From NCBI GenBank assembly GCA_903891395.1, contig CAITEM010000070.1:1-5087 (forward strand): a DNA stretch of 5,087 bases, read 5' to 3'. The stretch is from an uncultured Hyphomicrobiales bacterium. Its GTDB lineage: Bacteria; Pseudomonadota; Alphaproteobacteria; Rhizobiales; Xanthobacteraceae. The notes beneath the pieces are model-generated. The model was not told the origin of the DNA and did no database searches. It saw nothing but the letters and a program-made list of their open reading frames with translations. Position 1 is the first letter of the stretch. Each line of letters begins with the position of its first letter. Shown one piece after another: positions 1-5,087 of the stretch. The position numbers and the translations under genes were made by a program.

Positions 1-421
1 AAATGAAGTGGATGTGGCTGTCGAAGCCGCCGGCGGTGAGGATCTTGCCCTCGCCGGCGATGACCTCGGTGCCTGGGCCGATCACGATGTCGACCCCGGG
101 CTGCACGTCGGGGTTCCCGGCCTTGCCGATCGCGGCGATGCGGCCTTCCTTGATGCCGACGTCGGCCTTGACGATGCCCCAGTGGTCGAGGATCAGCGCA
201 TTGGTGATGACGGTGTCGACCGCGCCCTGTTTGTTGGTGAGCTGCGACTGGCCCATGCCATCGCGGATGACCTTGCCGCCGCCGAACTTCACCTCTTCGC
301 CGTAAATGGTGAAATCCTTCTCGACCTCGATGATGAGATCCGTGTCGGCCAGCCGGACGCGGTCGCCCACGGTCGGGCCGAACATGTCGGCATAGGCGCT
401 GCGCTTCATCGTGACTGCCAT
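1..421 (-). CDS. ureC: Urease subunit alpha (UreC), N-terminal part, truncated by window edge
   Basis: UreC is the catalytic subunit of cytoplasmic urease, a nickel enzyme that hydrolyses urea to ammonia and carbamate. Only the first 140 codons are visible; the family is about 570 residues, so the rest lies beyond position 1. The start is ATG at 421, giving MAVTMKRSAYADMFGPT, with a GAGGG ribosome site (428-432) 6 nt upstream; the ATG at codon 5 is a less likely alternative. Family hallmarks seen are AYADMFGPTVGDRVRLADT (residues 9-27), YGEEVKFGGGKVIRDGMGQS (40-59) and GGFDSHIHFI (131-140). The last contains the HxH pair (His136, His138) that corresponds to the first two nickel ligands of urease. 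The carbamylated lysine and the remaining ligands fall outside the window. It lies 46 nt after the patatin gene rather than directly after ureB. Identification is essentially certain. Confidence 0.97.
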   Translation of the reverse strand, partial: MAVTMKRSAYADMFGPTVGDRVRLADTDLIIEVEKDFTIYGEEVKFGGGKVIRDGMGQSQLTNKQGAVDTVITNALILDHWGIVKADVGIKEGRIAAIGKAGNPDVQPGVDIVIGPGTEVIAGEGKILTAGGFDSHIHFI

Positions 422-427
422 CTTCAA

Positions 428-432
428 CCCTC
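428..432 (-). promoter_or_regulatory. Ribosome binding site of ureC
   Basis: GAGGG lies 6 nt before the ATG at 421 and supports that start over the in-frame ATG four codons later. It lies in the 46-nt gap between the patatin stop and ureC, the longest gap in the window. A 14-codon reading frame also crosses this gap (see findings). Confidence 0.6.
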
Positions 433-467
433 GGCGTTATCAACCAGCATGTGTTTGCGCGCGGTCA

Positions 468-1592
468 TCACGCCGCCTCGAAGATCGGGGCGAGACGATC
501 ATGCACCAGCGAATAACCATCGGCACGGCGGCGCGTCACGGTGTCCTTGGAAAAATCACGCAGCCCAAATTCGTCATCACTCGGGTCCTGCAGCCGCGGC
601 CGGCCCTTGATGACGGGATTCTGCATATCGACGTCGATTACTTGAATCGTCTTGAAGGTGCGCGCGACCGCAACGCGCTCCGCCAGACCGGGCGGCATAG
701 CATCGGGCGGCACCAACGCGGCCAGTTCACCGATCGTCGCCACGAATTCATTGACGCGTTCCGCCGTCTCGCTGTCTTGACGTAAACGATTGCCGAAACT
801 CAATTCGTGTACCCGATCGTCGACGTCGGCCATCCGGCGCGGCAGCCGCGCGCTCAACGGATAGAGGTCCATCACGACCAGGATGCGGCATACGCCGTCG
901 CCGTGCGAAAAGGCATCAATGGCGTCGCTCAAAGGCGTGTTGTCGATCAGGCCGCCGTCCCAATAGTAACGGTCGCCGATCTTGGTCCATGGGAACTGCG
1001 GCGGCAGACTGCCGCTCGCCATGATGTGCTCGCTCTTGATCTTCGTCGGCCCATCGTGACCGATGGCATGATTGGAAAACCGCTTCAGCCTGCCGGCCCT
1101 GACATCAACCGCAGTGACGAGAAAAAATGTCTCGCTGGCGTTGAGCGCCTCAAAATTGACGTGGCGTTCGAGCGTCGTGCGCAACGGCGCGGTGTCGTAA
1201 TAGGAGGTCCAGGAGGCAAGGCCGAGATAGTCGGTCCGCGGCGTATAGAAACCCGGCAGCCCGAACAGCGACAGATCGCGTTGCGCCTCGCGCGGCCAGA
1301 AACCCGGCGCCGACAAAACAAGGTCGTCCCACAGCGCGTCGAGCCGCTTGCGGCCGTCGGCGCGGTCTGTGGCGCCGACGACACAGGCGGCGTTGATGGC
1401 GCCGACCGAAACGCCGACCACCGACTTCAAGGTCACGGTTTTGCCGGCCGCCTGCGCCGCGTCCATCAGTTCGAACAGCGCGGTGATGCCGCCGCATTCA
1501 TAGGCGCCGAGCGCGCCGCCACCTTGCAGCACGACGCCGACCTCGACGACCTTCTGAGACGCGACGGACACGGCTACCTCGGTCTGGGTCAA
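468..1592 (-). CDS. Patatin-like phospholipase (RssA/COG1752-type), inserted between ureB and ureC
   Basis: This is a 374-residue serine acyl hydrolase of the patatin family, which generally cleaves acyl esters of phospholipids; the actual substrate cannot be read from sequence. The catalytic parts appear intact: oxyanion-hole motif GGGALGAYECG (residues 24-34), nucleophile elbow GVSVG (60-64, Ser62) and the aspartate motif DGG (212-214, Asp212), at the 150-residue spacing normal for the Ser-Asp dyad. Residues from about 235 to 374 form a C-terminal extension; its end (DFSKDTVTRRRADGY, 346-360) resembles the DUF3734 region attached to some proteobacterial patatins, but this is from memory. 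No signal peptide or transmembrane segment is seen, so it is probably cytoplasmic or membrane-peripheral. The start is uncertain: TTG at 1592 overlaps the ureB stop (TTGA), but GTG at 1571 has a better ribosome site (GAGG, 5 nt upstream) and keeps all motifs. Its tight contact with ureB implies co-transcription with urease. A role in urea metabolism is not established. Confidence 0.93.
   Translation of the reverse strand: MTQTEVAVSVASQKVVEVGVVLQGGGALGAYECGGITALFELMDAAQAAGKTVTLKSVVGVSVGAINAACVVGATDRADGRKRLDALWDDLVLSAPGFWPREAQRDLSLFGLPGFYTPRTDYLGLASWTSYYDTAPLRTTLERHVNFEALNASETFFLVTAVDVRAGRLKRFSNHAIGHDGPTKIKSEHIMASGSLPPQFPWTKIGDRYYWDGGLIDNTPLSDAIDAFSHGDGVCRILVVMDLYPLSARLPRRMADVDDRVHELSFGNRLRQDSETAERVNEFVATIGELAALVPPDAMPPGLAERVAVARTFKTIQVIDVDMQNPVIKGRPRLQDPSDDEFGLRDFSKDTVTRRRADGYSLVHDRLAPIFEAA
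1577..1580 (-). promoter_or_regulatory. Candidate ribosome binding site for an internal GTG start of the patatin gene
   Basis: GAGG lies 5 nt before the GTG at 1571, codon 8 of the longest frame. The TTG at 1592 has only a G-rich stretch (GGGGAAG) ending 2 nt upstream, which is closer than ideal. The site therefore favours a 367-residue product, although the TTGA overlap with the ureB stop would also allow coupled initiation. Confidence 0.4.
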
Positions 1593-1894
1593 AGCTTCCC
1601 CATGACGTCGCCGCGGAAACCGTAGACCGTCTTCTTGCCGGCGAGCGCGACGAGATTGACGTCGCGGGTCTGGCCTGGCTCGAAACGCACCGCGGTGCCG
1701 GCCGCGATATCGAGCCGCATGCCGCGCGCTTTCTTGCGCTCGAACTTCAGCGCCGGGTTGGTTTCGAAGAAATGGTAATGCGAGCCGACCTGGATGGGCC
1801 GGTCGCCCGAATTGGCGACCGTGATCGTCACCGTCTTGCGGCCGGCGTTGAGCTCGATGTCGCCGTCCTGGATAAACATTTCACCGGGGATCAT
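1589..1894 (-). CDS. ureB: Urease subunit beta (UreB)
   Basis: This is the small beta subunit of the cytoplasmic urease, which packs with UreA and UreC into the (UreABC)3 enzyme. The 101 residues match the usual length of a separate bacterial UreB. Family landmarks are MIPGEMF at the start, DGDIELNAG (10-18), the strongly conserved NSGDRPIQVGSHYHFFETN (28-46), ARGMRLDIAAGTAVRFEPG (56-74) and the terminal YGFRGDVMGKL. The ATG at 1894 shares its A with the TGA of hupE (TGATG), a classic arrangement for translational coupling. A GGGG stretch 7 nt upstream may serve as a weak ribosome site. The reading frame stays open far upstream into hupE, but that extension lacks any UreB-like sequence and is rejected. 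The stop contacts the patatin start. Identification is essentially certain. Confidence 0.97.
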   Translation of the reverse strand: MIPGEMFIQDGDIELNAGRKTVTITVANSGDRPIQVGSHYHFFETNPALKFERKKARGMRLDIAAGTAVRFEPGQTRDVNLVALAGKKTVYGFRGDVMGKL

Positions 1895-2475
1895 CAGATC
1901 ACCCCGGCGTAAAGCCCGGCACCAACGGCGACGCAGAGCGCGCCGGCAACGCGGATGGCCGGGCGCAGCGAGGCGCGCGCCATCAACTGCGCGAAGCCGA
2001 TGCCGACGAGATGCAGCGTCGCGGTGGCAATCGCGAAGCCCGCCATGTATTCGATGCCGCCGATATTGTCCGCGACTTCGCTGCCGTGCGCGTGGCCATG
2101 CAGCAGCGCGAAAGCGCCGATCAGCGCCGCACCCGCCGCCACCGGCAGATCGACCGCCAGCGTGACCATCAGACCCAACACCACCACCGACGCCAGAATG
2201 CCGGGCTCGACGAAGGGCAGCGCGACGTGCGCCATGCCGAGCGCGCCGCCGACCAGCATCACGCCGACGAAAGCTGCGGGCCAGGCCCATAGCGCGCGGC
2301 CGCCCTTGAGCGCCGCCCAGAGGCCAACCGCAACCATCACCGCGATGTGGTCGATGCCACTCAACGGATGCGCGATGCCGGCGGCGAACGAGGAAACTTC
2401 AAGATGACCCGGATGGGCCAAGGCCGGACTGGCACCAAAAGCGAGCAGCACGGCAACGGAGAATAAGCGTTTCAT
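1894..2475 (-). CDS. hupE/ureJ: HupE/UreJ family membrane protein, putative nickel permease
   Basis: This 193-residue integral membrane protein belongs to the HupE/UreJ family, whose members take up nickel for hydrogenase (HupE) or urease (UreJ). An N-terminal signal peptide is clear (MKRLF, a hydrophobic stretch, then SPALA at 16-20, probably cleaved before HPGH). Family signatures are HPGH (21-24), the HX5DH motif HPLSGIDH (36-43) followed by VGLWA (50-54), and the histidine-rich LLHGHAHGSE (124-133). About six hydrophobic helices follow, near residues 29-57, 61-84, 93-109, 111-128, 142-162 and 174-192. I chose the ATG at 2475 because AAAGGA stands 9 nt upstream and the signal peptide then begins properly; a longer frame from TTG at 2493 would swallow that ribosome site. 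It lies 14 nt after ureA and overlaps ureB by one base. The context favours nickel supply to urease; transport itself is inferred. Confidence 0.92.
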   Translation of the reverse strand: MKRLFSVAVLLAFGASPALAHPGHLEVSSFAAGIAHPLSGIDHIAVMVAVGLWAALKGGRALWAWPAAFVGVMLVGGALGMAHVALPFVEPGILASVVVLGLMVTLAVDLPVAAGAALIGAFALLHGHAHGSEVADNIGGIEYMAGFAIATATLHLVGIGFAQLMARASLRPAIRVAGALCVAVGAGLYAGVI

Positions 2476-2484
2476 GGTCGCGGG

Positions 2485-2490
2485 TCCTTT
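2485..2490 (-). promoter_or_regulatory. Ribosome binding site that decides the hupE/ureJ start
   Basis: AAAGGA, whose first base is the last base of the ureA stop codon, lies 9 nt before the ATG at 2475. It argues for that ATG rather than the TTG at 2493, which overlaps the ureA stop. Confidence 0.6.
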
Positions 2491-2792
2491 CAACGGATCG
2501 GGTTGTGCACGGTGACGAGCTTGGTGCCGTCGGGGAATGTCGCTTCGACCTGGATGTCGTGAATCATCTCGGAGATGCCATCCATCACCTGGTCGCGGGT
2601 GATGACGTAAGCGCCCTTCTGCATCAGTTCGGCGACACTTTTGCCGTCGCGCGCGCCTTCCATGATGAAATCGCTGATGATCGCCACGGCTTCGGGATGG
2701 TTGAGCTTGACGCCCCGCTCCAGGCGCTTGCGCGCCACGATCGCGGCCATCGCGATCAGCAATTTGTCTTTTTCTCTCGGCGTCAGATTCAT
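2490..2792 (-). CDS. ureA: Urease subunit gamma (UreA)
   Basis: This is the gamma subunit of the heterotrimeric bacterial urease. Its 100 residues are the standard length. Conserved family sequence runs throughout: MNLTPREKDKLLIAMAA (1-17), RKRLERGVKLNHPEAVA (21-37), DFIMEGARDGKSVAELM (41-57), the stretch around VMDGI (69-73), and the C-terminal PDGTKLVTVHNPIR (87-100). The ATG at 2792 has GAGGA 4 nt upstream (2797-2801) and lies 18 nt after the ureD stop. The gene is separate from ureB, as is usual in proteobacteria outside Helicobacter, but here a membrane-protein gene lies between the two. Identification is essentially certain. Confidence 0.98.
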   Translation of the reverse strand: MNLTPREKDKLLIAMAAIVARKRLERGVKLNHPEAVAIISDFIMEGARDGKSVAELMQKGAYVITRDQVMDGISEMIHDIQVEATFPDGTKLVTVHNPIR

Positions 2793-2810
2793 CGCGTCCT
2801 CAATAAAACT

Positions 2811-3653
2811 CTATTGCAACCACAAGCGCGGCACCGGCGTGCCGAGCGCGGCCAGCACCGCGATCAGATCGCGGCGCAAGGTCGCGCCATCGACGGCGCA
2901 GAACCGCGCCACCGCGATACCGTTCCAGGCGGAAATGCCGACCTCGCCTTGGAAAGTGTCGTCGAGCGCGCGCACATCTTCAAGCTTTTGCGCAAGCGTG
3001 CCGTCGTCGGCCGGCGCGCAGAGCACGGTCGTGAAAGCGATGCCGCCATTCATGACGGCGGCCTGGCGGAGCTTGCCGGCGATGGCGCCATCAAGCCGCG
3101 CGGTATCGGCGTAGATCAGCTTGCCGTTGCGGCGGACGCGCCAGCGGTCGGAAACATGACCTTCCGTCATAACCTCGCCCATGGCGGCGCGGCCGAACAG
3201 CACGGCTTCCGCCATGAGCAATGACGCGCCCGGCGCCAGATCGACATCAATGCGGCGCGACAGGCGGGCCTGGTCGAACAGAATGGTCTCCTGCGGCAGC
3301 CAGAACAGCCTGGCGCCCGCAGCAACATCCAGCGTCACCGCCATTTCAGCGTCCGGCCCGTTGGAGCGGTAGACCTTTTCCGCCGCCGCGGTGCCCGCGA
3401 TCAGGCTCGCGCCCGCCTCCAGAGCGATGTCGATAGCGAAACGGTCGCCGCCGGTCATGCCGCCGCCGGTGTTGACGATCACGGCCTCCAGCGCCTCGGG
3501 CGCGGCATTGGGGAAGCGGATGCGCAGCGAGCCGTCTTCGTGGACCAGCTTGCGGCGGGTGCGGCCGTCGATCGCGGCGACGCTGAAGGCAATGTGGCCG
3601 GTCGCACGGTTGGCGGCGAAGATGTTCTGCTGGATGGCAAGGTTTGTCAGCAC
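2811..3653 (-). CDS. ureD: Urease accessory protein UreD
   Basis: UreD (called UreH in some species) is the cytoplasmic chaperone that binds apo-urease and, with UreF and UreG, helps deliver nickel and carbon dioxide to the active site. The product is 280 residues, normal for the family. Signatures are NTGGGMTGGDR (61-71), the TAAAEKVYRS region (88-97) and LFWLPQETILFD (115-126). The start is GTG at 3653; the strong ribosome site GGGAAGGGAG ends 5 nt upstream, supporting this rarer start. The gene follows urtE after 42 nt and precedes ureA by 18 nt. It is the first gene of the urease block, the typical position in alphaproteobacteria. Partners UreE, UreF and UreG are expected beyond the left edge. 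Confidence 0.96.
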   Translation of the reverse strand: MLTNLAIQQNIFAANRATGHIAFSVAAIDGRTRRKLVHEDGSLRIRFPNAAPEALEAVIVNTGGGMTGGDRFAIDIALEAGASLIAGTAAAEKVYRSNGPDAEMAVTLDVAAGARLFWLPQETILFDQARLSRRIDVDLAPGASLLMAEAVLFGRAAMGEVMTEGHVSDRWRVRRNGKLIYADTARLDGAIAGKLRQAAVMNGGIAFTTVLCAPADDGTLAQKLEDVRALDDTFQGEVGISAWNGIAVARFCAVDGATLRRDLIAVLAALGTPVPRLWLQ

Positions 3654-3658
3654 GCGAA

Positions 3659-3668
3659 CTCCCTTCCC
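3659..3668 (-). promoter_or_regulatory. Strong ribosome binding site for the GTG start of ureD
   Basis: GGGAAGGGAG ends 5 nt before the GTG at 3653. It is the best purine-rich site in the window and fixes the ureD start. It sits in the 42-nt urtE-ureD gap, where I see no convincing promoter or terminator, so read-through from the urt genes is likely. Confidence 0.65.
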
Positions 3669-3695
3669 GCTACGAAAGCACAGCGCCGGGAGAAA

Positions 3696-4412
3696 TCAAA
3701 TCGCCAACGCGCGCTTGATCGCCGCCTCGTCCATATTCGCCTTGTCGCTCTGATAGACGATGGCGCCGCGGTCCATCACGATCAGGTAATCGCCAAGCTC
3801 CTGCGCGAAATCGAGATACTGCTCAACCAGGATGATCGCCATGCCCTTGAGCGAGCGCAGATAGTCGATGGCGCGGCCGATGTCCTTGATGATCGAGGGC
3901 TGGATGCCTTCCGTCGGCTCGTCGAGCAGCAGCAGACGCGGCCGCATCGTCAGCGCGCGGCCGATGGCCAATTGCTGCTGCTGGCCGCCGGACAGATCGC
4001 CGCCGCGCCGGCCCAGCATCGAGCGCAGCACCGGAAACAGCGTGAAGACGTCGTCAGGGACCGTACGCTGGTCGCGCTTGAGCGGGGCAAAGCCGGTTTC
4101 GAGGTTCTCCTCGACCGTCAGCAGGGGGAAAATCTCACGGCCCTGCGGCACGAAGGCAATGCCGCTGCGGGCGCGCTCCACGGTCGGCAGCTTGGTGATG
4201 TCGGTGCCGCCCAGCGAAATCGAGCCGGCGCTGACCGGCTTCTGGCCGACAATGGCGCGCAGCAGGCTGGTCTTGCCGACGCCGTTGCGGCCGAGCACGC
4301 AGGTGACCTTGCCGACCTCGGCCTTCAGCGACACGCCGCGCAGCGCCTGCGCCGCACCGTAATGCAGGTTGATGTTGTTGACTTCGAGCATGCTGGGCTG
4401 CGGTTCGGTCAT
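3696..4412 (-). CDS. urtE: Urea ABC transporter ATP-binding protein UrtE
   Basis: UrtE is one of the two cytoplasmic ATPases that energise the high-affinity urea importer UrtABCDE, a relative of the branched-chain amino acid (Liv) transporters. The 238 residues contain a complete ABC domain: Walker A GRNGVGKTS (41-49), Q-loop VPQGREIFP (88-96), signature LSGGQQQQLAIGRAL (140-154), Walker B LLLLDEPTEGIQPSI (160-174, catalytic Glu165), and ILVEQ (194-198). In the last motif Gln takes the place of the usual switch His, as is normal in LivF/UrtE proteins. The EGIQPSII stretch and the early LHYG (16-19) favour UrtE over LivF. The ATG at 4412 lies 2 nt after the urtD stop; an internal ATG at codon 8 is possible but less well placed. 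Adjacency to urtD and the urease genes supports urea as the substrate. Confidence 0.94.
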   Translation of the reverse strand: MTEPQPSMLEVNNINLHYGAAQALRGVSLKAEVGKVTCVLGRNGVGKTSLLRAIVGQKPVSAGSISLGGTDITKLPTVERARSGIAFVPQGREIFPLLTVEENLETGFAPLKRDQRTVPDDVFTLFPVLRSMLGRRGGDLSGGQQQQLAIGRALTMRPRLLLLDEPTEGIQPSIIKDIGRAIDYLRSLKGMAIILVEQYLDFAQELGDYLIVMDRGAIVYQSDKANMDEAAIKRALAI

Positions 4413-4414
4413 CG

Positions 4415-5087
<673 letters not shown>

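Noticed and set aside
807..1625. A 272-codon plus-strand frame opposite the patatin gene
   Set aside because: It is the antisense shadow of a GC-rich gene; its product is rich in Arg, Asp and Gly with no recognisable motif, while the minus strand encodes a complete patatin.
1895..2290. N-terminal extension of the ureB frame to 233 codons
   Set aside because: The extra part is an Arg/Gly/Ala-rich shadow of hupE/ureJ in another frame; UreB proper begins at MIPGEMF with the TGATG junction.
2476..2493. TTG at 2493 as start of hupE/ureJ, overlapping the ureA stop
   Set aside because: It would place the AAAGGA ribosome site inside the gene and add a hydrophilic tail before an otherwise standard signal peptide; ATG at 2475 fits better.
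2505..3224. A 239-codon plus-strand frame opposite ureA and ureD
   Set aside because: It is antisense to two unmistakable urease genes, is His/Arg/Ala-rich and has no family signature.
3669..3695. Possible hairpin (CCC..GCT / AGC..GGG) in the urtE-ureD gap as a terminator
   Set aside because: The stem is short, needs a bulge of about three bases, and has no T-run after it in the direction of transcription.
3819..3833. Gln instead of His at the switch position of UrtE (VEQ)
   Set aside because: It looked like a missing key residue, but Gln here is normal for LivF/UrtE-type ATPases, while the partner UrtD keeps the His.

Overview
This is a GC-rich, densely packed stretch in which every gene lies on the minus strand, so transcription runs from right to left. 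Gene content, residue-level similarity and gene order point to an alphaproteobacterium of the Hyphomicrobiales (a Bradyrhizobium/Rhodopseudomonas/Xanthobacteraceae-like genome). That assignment is inferred from remembered family sequences, not from a search.

The window is the junction between a urea ABC-transporter operon and a urease operon. In transcription order it holds: urtD (ATPase, N-terminus cut off by the right edge), urtE (second ATPase), ureD (urease accessory protein), ureA (gamma subunit), a hupE/ureJ-type putative nickel permease, ureB (beta subunit), a patatin-like phospholipase, and ureC (alpha subunit, cut off by the left edge after 140 codons). The usual partners urtA, urtB and urtC would be expected to the right, and ureE, ureF and ureG to the left; none of them can be seen here.

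The genes are very tightly spaced. There is a 2-nt gap at urtD/urtE, 42 nt at urtE/ureD, 18 nt at ureD/ureA, 14 nt at ureA/hupE, a 1-nt TGATG overlap at hupE/ureB, a stop/start contact at ureB/patatin, and 46 nt at patatin/ureC. No stretch over 50 bases lacks a gene, and I see no internal promoter, terminator, RNA gene, repeat, mobile element or CRISPR. The layout suggests a single transcript that couples urea import (Urt), nickel supply (HupE/UreJ), nickel-site assembly (UreD with UreE/F/G) and urea hydrolysis (UreABC).

The unusual part is that the three structural urease genes are not contiguous. A membrane nickel permease separates ureA from ureB, and a full-length patatin-like lipase with an intact Ser-Asp dyad separates ureB from ureC. 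Why a phospholipase sits inside a urease operon is the main open question.
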